Source: Candidatus Dojkabacteria bacterium (GTDB taxonomy: Bacteria; Patescibacteriota; Dojkabacteria; GCA-002793355). From it: a stretch of 35,512 nt of DNA. Every line of letters starts with the position of its first letter. The stretch's first letter is position 1. Below, piece after piece: positions 1 through 8,826 of this stretch. Made by a program: the position numbers and the translations under genes. The notes under the pieces were generated by a model that saw nothing but the letters and a program-made list of their open reading frames with translations, was not told the origin of the DNA and made no database searches. The stretch lies in the NCBI GenBank assembly GCA_015489595.1, contig WFZK01000020.1, positions 1 through 35,512 of the forward strand, read 5' to 3'.

Positions 1-2204
1 ACCTTCCTCTTTATCCACTTTTTAACTTTACCAAAAGCGTCCCCAATCAATCTGGGGACATATGAGAATATCATCCCAATCTGAACAATAGTGAGGAATA
101 TCGCTAGGATAAATCCCAAGATAAGAATAACCCCAAGTTTCACCAACTCCTTGACGATTGTATCCACAAACTTTTCGAGCATTCCACCGATAATAGGTAT
201 CTTCGTTAGGAATTTATATGCCGCATATAGACCCCCACTTAGCGCGCTCAACGCCGTATCAATCATAAATCGTGAAGCTAATGCTGTAATCTTTCTTATA
301 AGTTTTGACAGAAGCCTTCCTAACCCTGTTTTAACGACAAATTTGGATATCCCCTTAAGTGCCAGCTGTTTTGCACCCACAAGCCCCGCTTCTACTGCCA
401 TAGTAGGGAGATCCTTCATATACTTAAGCCAAGCAACTCCCTTTAACCAAGCTTGATAATATTTGTTGTTAAGTATACGCATTGAAATCTGGGCATAGCG
501 GGGCAATGAGGCATAATCTAACTGCCCCCACTTTGAACCATAGGCCCATAGATCGAAAAACAGCCCTCCATCTAAAACTCCCTTAACCAACTGAAAGGGA
601 TGCAAGCGATACATCCACCAAGCCCCCCTCTGGAACTTATTCGCTCTGATATCCAGAAGAGTTGGCCCCCTAAAAGGCAATAAAGTTGCGTTAGGGCTGG
701 TAAAAAGTCCCATTCCAGGCCCTACGAACTTCTTAGCATATTCGCCGGTGGCAGTTCGGGCAAAGTACGAATCCACGAATCTCTGATACACCCCACCTCT
801 TCGCCTAATAGCTTCCCAGTCTAGTTCTGGGGCAGCTGAAATCTCTCGGCCACCTACTCTATACTTTTTCTTGTACGTCCAAAAGGCTGTCGCACCGGAT
901 ACAAACAAAAAGAAATCACCTGTAAGTATTCCTACAGGACTGAACAATCCACCTCTACCCTGATAATCTTTCCACCTTAGGTACCACCAACCGGCTTTTT
1001 CACCCCACCCGTAGTTCTCCTTAGTATTCCTAGCGATATGTACCAGCTTAGAGATACCACGGGTACCAGGAAGCGTCTGCCAAGGAGCTAGAGCCTTCTC
1101 GGCTAGTTCCCCAAAATTTTTCTTCTCAATACCCTCCAGTCCCTTTTCTATAACCTCATCAAGGTTGTTGGGGGCGCCTTGCTGGGTAACAGAATTGAAG
1201 GTGTTTCTAACGATCCCCTCTATTGTATTGACATTTCTCACCCTTGCTCTCTGCAGACGACTACCAGCCGTCTGAATAAATCTAGCTTGAAGATAAGAAG
1301 CCAATCTTTGCTTTATCTGATCATTGCTCAAACCGTTCTGTAGACCATTTTTAATAATATCAACCATATTCCTCTCCAAGGTACGATCTTTAACCAGGGC
1401 TTTAATTACCTTATCTACCTCGCTAGCAGGAACTCCTGCTGCCTGCAACTGAGCCCTTAGATGCCCTTCTAAAAACAAAGAGACACCTTTGTAAACCATC
1501 TTTTCTCCTTTGCCTACCCATTTATCTCTCTGAGTACCAGCTACCTGAGCTAAAAACACAGCCATGTCCTTTCGGGCCCCCGCTGCTAGCGCCACAGCAA
1601 AAACCCCTGCTGCCTGAGTACCTTTCCCAGCAGCTACGATTCGCCTAAAATCCTTAAGTAACTTACGTTTTTTCTTAAGATCTCCAAAATAACTATCCAC
1701 AAAAGCACCAGGTTTGAAAAGCAGGTTGCCCAAACCTGTTACCCCGACACGCATTCCCCCTTCGGCTACTCCTTTAAATTCCACTGCCTTCCCTTCTAGC
1801 TCTTCCTCAACTCCACTCCTTCTTCTTTTCTTTTTACGAAACGTAAGTTTTGAGATGCTGCCTCGACGTCCAACTAGCCTATATAAAAAATTCGATATCC
1901 TTACCTCTACCTGCTCTTCTGGAGTAAGAGGTCTACCAGTTGGGATCTCTGGCTTCCCAAACAGTATGTTCCCTACGTCTACAGCTCTTTCTTTCAAAGA
2001 AGCTGATCTTACCAAACTACCCCAAGCACCCTGGATAGACTTCCCCGTAAGCTGCCACCCCAGCTGGGGTAGGTAAGTAGCAACCTCGCTTATAGGCTCA
2101 AGCAGTACCTGAGGAGCATAACGACCACTATTAGGATCATTAGAGGCAAATAAAATTGAAAACAGGCTACCTAATACATCGAAACTATCTTGATCCTGTG
2201 GCAT
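1..2204 (-). CDS. Partial large protein (C-terminus outside window), basic middle region and hydrophobic C-terminal part; T4SS-associated membrane protein candidate
   Basis: Minus-strand frame stays open from ATG at 2204 to the window edge (MPQDQDSFDVLGSLFSILFASNDPNSGRYAPQ...IGGMLEKFVDTIVKELVKLGVILGLILAIFLTIVQIGMIFSYVPRLIGDAFGKVKKWIKRK). Missing from the ORF track because no stop lies in the window. Ends 8 nt from the next minus gene, so probably one operon. Confidence 0.75.
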   Translation of the reverse strand, partial: MPQDQDSFDVLGSLFSILFASNDPNSGRYAPQVLLEPISEVATYLPQLGWQLTGKSIQGAWGSLVRSASLKERAVDVGNILFGKPEIPTGRPLTPEEQVEVRISNFLYRLVGRRGSISKLTFRKKKRRRSGVEEELEGKAVEFKGVAEGGMRVGVTGLGNLLFKPGAFVDSYFGDLKKKRKLLKDFRRIVAAGKGTQAAGVFAVALAAGARKDMAVFLAQVAGTQRDKWVGKGEKMVYKGVSLFLEGHLRAQLQAAGVPASEVDKVIKALVKDRTLERNMVDIIKNGLQNGLSNDQIKQRLASYLQARFIQTAGSRLQRARVRNVNTIEGIVRNTFNSVTQQGAPNNLDEVIEKGLEGIEKKNFGELAEKALAPWQTLPGTRGISKLVHIARNTKENYGWGEKAGWWYLRWKDYQGRGGLFSPVGILTGDFFLFVSGATAFWTYKKKYRVGGREISAAPELDWEAIRRRGGVYQRFVDSYFARTATGEYAKKFVGPGMGLFTSPNATLLPFRGPTLLDIRANKFQRGAWWMYRLHPFQLVKGVLDGGLFFDLWAYGSKWGQLDYASLPRYAQISMRILNNKYYQAWLKGVAWLKYMKDLPTMAVEAGLVGAKQLALKGISKFVVKTGLGRLLSKLIRKITALASRFMIDTALSALSGGLYAAYKFLTKIPIIGGMLEKFVDTIVKELVKLGVILILGFILAIFLTIVQIGMIFSYVPRLIGDAFGKVKKWIKRK

Positions 2205-2212
2205 TTAAAATT

Positions 2213-3730
2213 TTACATTAAACTACTCACAATGGGTATGCCTGTGCTCTTTAGTAGATCTTTAGCTTCGGCTGTAGCTTGCGCAGCAGTCTGCGAACCT
2301 TTAATACCAAATGTTTCTCTCAAGAAATCTTCTACCTTTGGCACCATCATGATAATTACGAGAGCGATGATGCGAGTAAAACCTATTGCTTCGATTATTC
2401 CTCCTACGCCTGTACCAGCGAAGGTGCCCCCAGAAATAAGATCCATGGTCTGATTTGAAGGAGTACCTGCCTTTAAATCGGCCGCCATTAGAAGCACAGC
2501 AAAATTTAACAGAAAGAACATAGCAGGAGGAGTTACAGCGTATATAAACATTTTAGAAAACCATTGTTTAATAGTAGCCTCTCGGCCAGGTAGGGCTCCT
2601 GCTACAAAAATTAGAGGTGCCAGAATTATCTGAAGAACCATATTTATATACACATTAATGAGCTTCCAGACAACCTTAAATCCAATGAATATCATAAAAA
2701 TTCCAAGACCTAGCAAGATTAAAGAGGCTAACATCCCTCCGATTAAGCCTGTTACTGCTCCTGCCACCCCTTTTAAAGTCTGACCAAGTGGACCCAGAAA
2801 ACCACCCCCGCTATCCCAACCTGCTTTCGCCCCATAGTATATTCCCTTTAAAATAGCCCCCAACGGTGCTCCAAAATGGCTACCTTTCGCCCAGGGCCAA
2901 TTGCCAATGGTAAAAATCTTCACAATACTCCAAATCGAATTTGGATACATAAAATCTCCGGGCCCATGAAAGTATTGCGAAAATCTAGAAAGAAAAAGTT
3001 TAGCTATAAAGAAGGTAAGGAACTTGGAAATATTCAAAAAGAGACCACCTAAAGCAAAACTAAACAATGCTCCAACATACCCGATAATTAACCCCCTGAT
3101 TGCCATACCTACAGTCACCACTGCCTGCCCTCCTATCTTTTGTCTAAACATTACCATAAATCCTGCAGCAATAAGTACAAGGGCGAAGAGTATAGTAGCT
3201 AAACCTAGCATCACTAACCAAAGATCTCTAATAGGAGAAGACTGCATTAATAGCTTGGTTGCCTCGGTACCGGAATTAGGTGAAAATTGAGCGTAAACTA
3301 CACGATCTTTTAAGACTGGCGGCAGAAGAAGCTCGGCATACGTGGTCTCTAAATCCACAGAAGGCCCTACCAGAAAAGCAGTGTATGCAGTATCTGCGGT
3401 AAGCACGGCTAATCCATCCCGCATAAGCGGAGAAATCTTCTGATAATACGGATAAGTTGAGCTGTTCTTAGGAGGCTCTTCAACACCCCATAACAAAGTA
3501 ACAGGGACTGAAATGGAGCCACCTAAATCATCGAAAGAAGACACAGTTATATTGGGATTAGCGTCACCTGAAGAGACTACGCCCAGGCTATGAGCGTCTT
3601 CTGCTGCCTGTTGGGCCAAGGGTTGTGTAGGAGTCGGTGTAGCGGCCTTAACTCGAGGAACAAAACTCAACAAAACAAGCAGTGTAAGAAAATAAAGCAT
3701 CCCCCTCATCCACCACTTCTTGATTTTCAT
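2213..3730 (-). CDS. VirB6/TrbL-like polytopic membrane protein (type IV secretion-like)
   Basis: 505 aa, N-terminal signal/TM segment, multiple hydrophobic helices, Gly-rich loop between TM blocks; layout typical of TrbL/VirB6-type proteins in T4SS-like clusters. Confidence 0.6.
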   Translation of the reverse strand: MKIKKWWMRGMLYFLTLLVLLSFVPRVKAATPTPTQPLAQQAAEDAHSLGVVSSGDANPNITVSSFDDLGGSISVPVTLLWGVEEPPKNSSTYPYYQKISPLMRDGLAVLTADTAYTAFLVGPSVDLETTYAELLLPPVLKDRVVYAQFSPNSGTEATKLLMQSSPIRDLWLVMLGLATILFALVLIAAGFMVMFRQKIGGQAVVTVGMAIRGLIIGYVGALFSFALGGLFLNISKFLTFFIAKLFLSRFSQYFHGPGDFMYPNSIWSIVKIFTIGNWPWAKGSHFGAPLGAILKGIYYGAKAGWDSGGGFLGPLGQTLKGVAGAVTGLIGGMLASLILLGLGIFMIFIGFKVVWKLINVYINMVLQIILAPLIFVAGALPGREATIKQWFSKMFIYAVTPPAMFFLLNFAVLLMAADLKAGTPSNQTMDLISGGTFAGTGVGGIIEAIGFTRIIALVIIMMVPKVEDFLRETFGIKGSQTAAQATAEAKDLLKSTGIPIVSSLM

Positions 3731-3769
3731 GTTAAAATTGTAACGATTGGTTTTCTAATCGTCAAGCCT

Positions 3770-3856
3770 GGAGAGGTGCCGGAGTGGTCGAACGGGCTCG
3801 CCTGGAGAGCGAGTGTACCCGTAAGGGTACCGAGGGTTCGAATCCCTCCCTCTCCG
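3770..3856 (+). tRNA. tRNA-Ser (anticodon GGA)
   Basis: Acceptor GGAGAGG/CCTCTCC, anticodon arm CTCGC-CTGGAGA-GCGAG, long variable arm (TGTACCCGTAAGGGTACC), T-arm GGGTTCGAATCCC. CCA not encoded. Confidence 0.95.
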
Positions 3857-4157
3857 CAGAAATTCCCTAACCTCTCAAAACTACCGAGCTAGACGAGTGG
3901 TAGCCGCAACGACTCCCCCCTTATGCACAAAAAGCTGGAACCAGAATTGCAAAATCCAATTTTGCGTAACCCCCAAAAACAGATTTACCCCTACCAGAAT
4001 GAGGATTCTCAATACGCAAATTTAGAAAACTCGAACATACCCAATCACCTGCAAGCATCTCCTTCCAGCTAAAGTAACTTTCCCTCTCGGCAAATACCTC
4101 TAGCCTAAACAAAAACCCAAAAATTAACCAGTGAACTAAACTTCGTCCCCAGAACAA

Positions 4158-4892
4158 TCACCTTTCCTCTCCTGTTGGAGAAGCTGTAGGCCGAGACGTA
4201 GGGGTAGGCGACACATTAGCAGAAACCCTTCCCTTATACTTTACCACCTGCTCTACCTTCGCCCAATCAGGAACCACTAAAGGAGCCTTGGGATCAATAT
4301 TCCTTACAGGTGGAAAATAATAATGCACCGCATCAAAATCTACACGCCAAGAGAACCTGGTAGGGTCTGAAGATACAATCTTTACCTGATCAAACTCCGT
4401 CGCGTAAGGCCCGGAGACTAAGAAATCTAAAAAAGAAAAAATGTCTTTCTTCGTGCCTCTAAGCTTAAAAGGCCCTCTAATTATCTTTACATTAAGTTTT
4501 GTTTCACCCCGCTGTATATCTTTTGCATCGAATGTAACCTGTCCTTGGGCAAGATCTAAGCTCTCTACAGTCAAGCCATACGAACTGGCAACTTTATTTA
4601 TAAATTTCCCTAATGCTCCTACATTGATATAATCCGGGACAACCTCTACCAATTTTTTCAAAATCTCCGACAATTCTTTAGAGTCCTTGCGAGTTACTGT
4701 CTCATATTTGGTCTTTAGCTTTCTTACCTCCTGCATAGTGCTCTGTGTTTGTTTCTTTAGCTCGTCTATATCTGATTTGGTAGGTATGTATACAAAGACT
4801 ACCAGGAAGATGGTAGTAAAAAACATAATCGCAGGGATAATCATATCTATCATAAACTCTCGTGTCTTACTGCTTTGGGCCATTTTTCTCAA
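4158..4892 (-). CDS. pilO: PilO-like type IV pilus assembly protein
   Basis: One N-terminal TM, coiled coil, ferredoxin-like C-terminal region; overlaps the end of the pilN-like gene, third in pilM-N-O order. Confidence 0.7.
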   Translation of the reverse strand: MRKMAQSSKTREFMIDMIIPAIMFFTTIFLVVFVYIPTKSDIDELKKQTQSTMQEVRKLKTKYETVTRKDSKELSEILKKLVEVVPDYINVGALGKFINKVASSYGLTVESLDLAQGQVTFDAKDIQRGETKLNVKIIRGPFKLRGTKKDIFSFLDFLVSGPYATEFDQVKIVSSDPTRFSWRVDFDAVHYYFPPVRNIDPKAPLVVPDWAKVEQVVKYKGRVSANVSPTPTSRPTASPTGEER

Positions 4893-5439
4893 ACTGTTTA
4901 TATAATTCAGGAAGATTTAAACGACCTTTCAAGACAAATCTTACCCGCCCCCTATCATCTTGAGCAAAGGAGTTGAGATTAAGCTCCATGATTATGTTTT
5001 CATTCTCAAGCAACGAATGCCAGATTTTTACAGCAGTAGAATAATTGTATGCAGAAATATCTACTTTTATAGTCCCTTGTCTATCAATATAGTATTTTGA
5101 CACCACGCCTCGATTAGCCACCTGCTTGTCAATATAATCCGCCACTATAGAAGGCTTATATTTTTTTTGCCCCACATAATCTAACACATAAGTCTTGTAA
5201 GCGATATTATAAAAAGTATCAACCTGAGATTGAATCGACTTCAACTTAGAAAGATACTCTCGTTTCTGCGCCACAGCCTCAGCCAAGCGTCTTTTTTGAA
5301 TCCCTTTGTATAAGAAAAGCCCAGCAGTAAGGGGAATCACTATAGCAAGCCAGATACCAAAGATAATATACATAGTTTTCTTGATTGCAAACTGTTTTTT
5401 CTCTGTCTCCTCAACCTGTGGCAAAAGGTTTATCCCCAT
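4867..5439 (-). CDS. pilN: PilN-like type IV pilus assembly protein
   Basis: Starts MGINLLPQ (PilN/fimbrial assembly INLLP motif), single TM, next to pilM. Confidence 0.85.
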   Translation of the reverse strand: MGINLLPQVEETEKKQFAIKKTMYIIFGIWLAIVIPLTAGLFLYKGIQKRRLAEAVAQKREYLSKLKSIQSQVDTFYNIAYKTYVLDYVGQKKYKPSIVADYIDKQVANRGVVSKYYIDRQGTIKVDISAYNYSTAVKIWHSLLENENIIMELNLNSFAQDDRGRVRFVLKGRLNLPELYKQFEKNGPKQ

Positions 5440-6473
5440 TAGTCAGTCTTTAAACTTAAACCAATGCTTATGCTGTATTCCGGATGCAATTCTTTCTTAA
5501 GCTTTGAATATTTTTCAGCTACATTTAGCTTATTTAGCGGATTAACAACTATAGCTGAATTTAAATGCAGACTCTCTTGGAAATATTCAGAAAGTCCAGG
5601 CAAAAGAGACCCCTGACCGACCATGTACAATGTCTTAGGGATCTCAATTTTAAGATCACTTCTTGAAAACTCTAAACTTCTTAGTATCTCCGCTGACAGC
5701 GAATCCATCACAGGAACTAATGCTTTGTAAATCTTACCCTGAAGCTTATCCTTTAAAAGTCCAAAAGTTCTCTTATATTGCTCAGCCTGGGCATAGGTAA
5801 TATTGTACGTATTCATGATTGCTTTTGTTAAAACCTCTGAACCTGTAGCTATGCTTTGAGAGAAAACCAAATTCCCCTCTATAAAGATCCCTATATCAGT
5901 AGAGGAAGAACCGAAATCTAGGATAATACCACTGTTGCCGTAGTTATACGAAACTGTTCTTATATTTGCCAAAATCTCGGTCTCAACAGCAACTGGAATA
6001 AGTCCTGCTCTTTCTACTGTCTGAACATAAAGATCTACTAAGCTTGCCGGAGCAGCAACGACTAGCACTTTCCTAGCCCCTGTATGAGGATCTGTTTTAA
6101 TCACTATGTAGTCTTTTCTAAATTCATCGATCGGACGAGGCAACATAGGTTTAAGTTTCCAATAAATAGCCTCAGTGAGCTCATCATCTTTCACCTTCGG
6201 AATAGTAATAATCTGACTAAACACCGAAGCTTCTGGAATGGCTACAGCTACATACTTTAAGTCTAACTCGGTCTCACTAACCATGCCCTTAATCATGTTT
6301 ACCACCTTGTTCTGTTGCTTCTGAAGATACTCCGTAAGTCCAACTTTGCTCATCTCTTTTGCCACCAAAGCTTTAAGTGTAGGAGGAGATGTGGATCTCT
6401 CCACGTATGCCAACTTTATGGCATGATTACCGAAATCTAAACCAAAGTGCGCTGGAATCTTTACATTAGACAT
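5439..6473 (-). CDS. pilM: PilM, actin-like type IV pilus assembly ATPase
   Basis: GLDFGNHAIKLAYVE, AIPEASVFSQIITIPKVKDDEL, ILDFGSSSTDIGIF motifs of PilM/FtsA-like ATPases. Confidence 0.9.
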   Translation of the reverse strand: MSNVKIPAHFGLDFGNHAIKLAYVERSTSPPTLKALVAKEMSKVGLTEYLQKQQNKVVNMIKGMVSETELDLKYVAVAIPEASVFSQIITIPKVKDDELTEAIYWKLKPMLPRPIDEFRKDYIVIKTDPHTGARKVLVVAAPASLVDLYVQTVERAGLIPVAVETEILANIRTVSYNYGNSGIILDFGSSSTDIGIFIEGNLVFSQSIATGSEVLTKAIMNTYNITYAQAEQYKRTFGLLKDKLQGKIYKALVPVMDSLSAEILRSLEFSRSDLKIEIPKTLYMVGQGSLLPGLSEYFQESLHLNSAIVVNPLNKLNVAEKYSKLKKELHPEYSISIGLSLKTD

Positions 6474-6542
6474 AGATACTCTTTTTCATATTAGGCATGT
6501 AATATTATATACACAAAAAAGTCATATATTCTACATACGGAC

Positions 6543-6597
6543 GTTTGGGGGCCGGGGCAAAAATCAGAAAAGTCGATTTTTGCCCCGGCCCCCAAAC
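6543..6597. repeat. Palindromic element, 23-bp perfect stem, 9-nt loop
   Basis: GTTTGGGGGCCGGGGCAAAAATC-AGAAAAGTC-GATTTTTGCCCCGGCCCCCAAAC. Confidence 0.9.
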
Positions 6598-6770
6598 AAT
6601 TGCCATACCTACCCTTTTGAATCATCCCTGTGGCAAGCAACCCTCCACTACCAGGAAGACGGCGTACTTTTAAACGTAGCACCTCATGTGGTATTCGCAT
6701 ATCCCCCCTCACACTCTGACAACAAAACATCCTCAGGAGGAGTTAGGATAAAAATCGGTTCTTGCCGCTA

Positions 6771-7013
6771 CTATCCTTCTTTCTTCTTGCTTCTTAGAAT
6801 CTTATTGACGAGAAACCAAGTGGTTATCGCAAGTTGAGGAATATTTTGCCTAGAAAGTTTTCTAACAGGAGCTAAAATGTCGTCAATGTAAACAATAAGT
6901 CTGAGTACTGAGGTTATTTTTCTTTTAAGCTTAGTAAGGATAAGGGCTAAGATAATGAGATTGTAGATAAGAAGTATCAACGCCGCTGCAGCTAGAATTT
7001 CAACTATTGACAT
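6771..7013 (-). CDS. Small single-TM membrane protein, unknown function
   Basis: 80 aa: hydrophobic N-terminal helix, basic tail RSKKKEG, plausible codon use. Confidence 0.5.
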   Translation of the reverse strand: MSIVEILAAAALILLIYNLIILALILTKLKRKITSVLRLIVYIDDILAPVRKLSRQNIPQLAITTWFLVNKILRSKKKEG

Positions 7014-7274
7014 GCAAGATTGTAGCTAAAGATATTAAAAATTAGCAAGAGGGCGGGGGCAAGCTTGTAAAGAGTTTTTTGGCCCACCCCCGAAACGCTC
7101 TTCCTTAGCCGCCCTGGACTATCCTGTCCCCAAGCACTTAACTGCTCCTTTATAGGGCGACCCCATCGCTCTATGTCTCTCTGGTACACAATATTTATCT
7201 CTCCACTACGAACTTTGCACAGCTCCTATAATCTTTATGCAAGCGCCTTGTCCAACCCTTAGTATAACCAAGCA

Positions 7275-7565
7275 CTACTCAACTACCTTCGCTAAGATAT
7301 CCTTTACACTAACAAGGACATACTTTTCACCCTTATACTCTACATCTGTACCCGAGTACTTAGAATAGATCACAATATCACCTACTTTAATACCTTTTTT
7401 AGCAATCTTCTCAGACTCGCCTACAGCTAAAACCTTTGCCACAATAGGAGTATCATCCTGAGCTGTAGCTGGAATGTAAATTCCTGCAGCGGTTTTATTC
7501 TCAGGCTCTACGGTTTGTAGCAAGACCTGATCACCTAAAGGAACAATTGCAACTTTCTTTGCCAT
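7275..7565 (-). CDS. groS: Co-chaperonin GroES
   Basis: 96 aa, PLGDQVLLQTVEPENKTAAGIYIPATAQD...GDIVIYSKYSGTDVEYKGEKYVLVSVKDILA is characteristic of GroES. Confidence 0.95.
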   Translation of the reverse strand: MAKKVAIVPLGDQVLLQTVEPENKTAAGIYIPATAQDDTPIVAKVLAVGESEKIAKKGIKVGDIVIYSKYSGTDVEYKGEKYVLVSVKDILAKVVE

Positions 7566-7599
7566 AGCGCTTGATTTTTACATCTTATATACGTAAAAA

Positions 7600-7628
7600 A
7601 GTATATAATTAGCAGTCTTTATTGTCAA
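7600..7628 (-). promoter_or_regulatory. groES sigma70-type promoter, TTGACA-N17-TATACT
   Basis: Minus strand reads TTGACA (7628-7623), 17-nt spacer, TATACT (7605-7600), upstream of the groES ATG at 7565. Confidence 0.7.
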
Positions 7629-7634
7629 GTGCCA

Positions 7635-7683
7635 GGAAGGCGGGGGCAAAAATCTACTTCTACAATTTTTGCCCCCGCCTTCC
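7635..7683. repeat. Palindromic element, 19-bp perfect stem, 11-nt loop
   Basis: GGAAGGCGGGGGCAAAAAT-CTACTTCTACA-ATTTTTGCCCCCGCCTTCC. Confidence 0.9.
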
Positions 7684-7843
7684 TTAAAATTCCTCACCCA
7701 TGTCGTTTTAGATTCTCCTGCTGGAAGATGACCTTCTGCTACTACAAGGAAAACAACCTAATTGGGGGTGGAAGGGTTCCACACCCTAACAGGCGCCCTG
7801 ATCCGTCATACAGCGAATCCCCCCTGACAGCTTGAAGCAGTAT

Positions 7844-7881
7844 GCGGGCTTAGGCCAAAATCGATTTTGGCCTAAGCCCGC
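7844..7881. repeat. Perfect 38-bp palindrome without loop
   Basis: GCGGGCTTAGGCCAAAATC|GATTTTGGCCTAAGCCCGC, exactly self-complementary. Confidence 0.95.
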
Positions 7882-7888
7882 CATGAGA

Positions 7889-7894
7889 TATACT
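7889..7894 (+). promoter_or_regulatory. -10 box TATACT for the glycosylase gene
   Basis: TATACT, 6 nt (ACTGCA), then ATG at 7901. Confidence 0.5.
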
Positions 7895-7900
7895 ACTGCA

Positions 7901-8764
7901 ATGGTAATTGAAAGGCTAAAAGTCAAACCTAAAAACTTTCTCTTTAGCCTAAACAAAACATACCTACCTGACTTTGATCCTGAACTCACGTTAATGGGTG
8001 GACAGACCTTTAGCTGGAAACCCTTAAGTAGCGAAGGTTTCTTTCTCGGAATCACTCAAACAAAAGCAATTATAGCTAAGTACAAAAGACCTTATCTTCT
8101 GTGGCAAACATTCCCAAACAGGGACGATTTTAAATTCATTGAGGAATATTTTCGAATAAAAGATGATCTTTCAAAAATAAAAACTCAACTTTCCCAGGAT
8201 CCTATAGTGGGTAAAGCTGTTGCTCAGACTCCTGGGCTGAGACTCTTAAAGCAACCGTTTTATGAAACTGTATTCTCTTTCCTACTCTCAAGCAACCGGA
8301 ACATCAAACTTATCCGAAAATCAGTGTGGCTTTTAGCTAAAATTCTTGGAAGGGCCATTAAAATTCCAGGGATAGCCCAAGTGCATCTGTTTCCTACGAC
8401 CGAAGCTGTAGCCAGTGCTAGATACTCACAATTAAAAGAGGCCAAAGTTGGATTCAGAGCTAAATTCCTAAAGCTTACAGCCAGAGCTATCCTCTCAGCG
8501 AGGCAACCCACAAGAGATCTCACGGCATACCCAGGGATAGGTCCTAAAATCGCAGATTGCATAGAAGTATTTGCATTGGGTAATACTTATGTTACTCCTG
8601 TTGATGTATGGGTAAAAAGATTACTTGTTGAGCTTTATGGTTTGCCAGACAATAAACATTATCTTTTTTATAAAAAGTGGCTTAGCAATCGCTTCGGCTA
8701 CCTTACCGCTTATGCAGGACAACATCTGTATGAGTGGTATAGGGGAAGATCCAGGGCAAAATAA
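7901..8764 (+). CDS. OGG1-family 8-oxoguanine DNA glycosylase / HhH-GPD protein
   Basis: HhH-GPD motif LTAYPGIGPKIADCIEVFALGNTYVTPVDVWVKRLL with the OGG1-type Lys (GPKIADC) and Asp (PVDVW). Start placed at 7901; the ORF-track start at 7832 translates the palindrome. Confidence 0.85.
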   Translation: MVIERLKVKPKNFLFSLNKTYLPDFDPELTLMGGQTFSWKPLSSEGFFLGITQTKAIIAKYKRPYLLWQTFPNRDDFKFIEEYFRIKDDLSKIKTQLSQDPIVGKAVAQTPGLRLLKQPFYETVFSFLLSSNRNIKLIRKSVWLLAKILGRAIKIPGIAQVHLFPTTEAVASARYSQLKEAKVGFRAKFLKLTARAILSARQPTRDLTAYPGIGPKIADCIEVFALGNTYVTPVDVWVKRLLVELYGLPDNKHYLFYKKWLSNRFGYLTAYAGQHLYEWYRGRSRAK

Positions 8765-8779
8765 ACGAATGCTACATTT

Positions 8780-8826
8780 GGGGCTGGAGCAAAAATCAGA
8801 AAAAAGTCGATTTTGGCGCAAGCCCC
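8780..8826. repeat. Degenerate palindromic element between convergent genes
   Basis: GGGGCTGGAGCAAAAATC...GATTTTGGCGCAAGCCCC; the arms match at both ends but differ in the middle. Confidence 0.7.

Noticed and set aside
91-456. Plus-strand ORF 121 aa (and 1714..2076, 2190..2453, 3024..3290)
   Set aside because: Antisense to long, protein-like minus-strand frames; low-complexity Ser/Pro/Ile composition typical of shadow ORFs.
2057-2070. ACCCCAGCTGGGGT palindrome in the partial first CDS
   Set aside because: Only 7-bp arms, plausible by chance and without the family core.
3921-4157. Minus ORF 78 aa downstream of pilO
   Set aside because: Unusual composition, contains a palindrome-arm remnant, no motif; more likely intergenic.
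6491-6730. Minus ORF 79 aa, plus 6580..6837, 7629..7835, 7786..8055, 8625..8906, 14750..14956, 18027..18263
   Set aside because: They translate through the palindromic elements and intergenic sequence; no SD or domain support.
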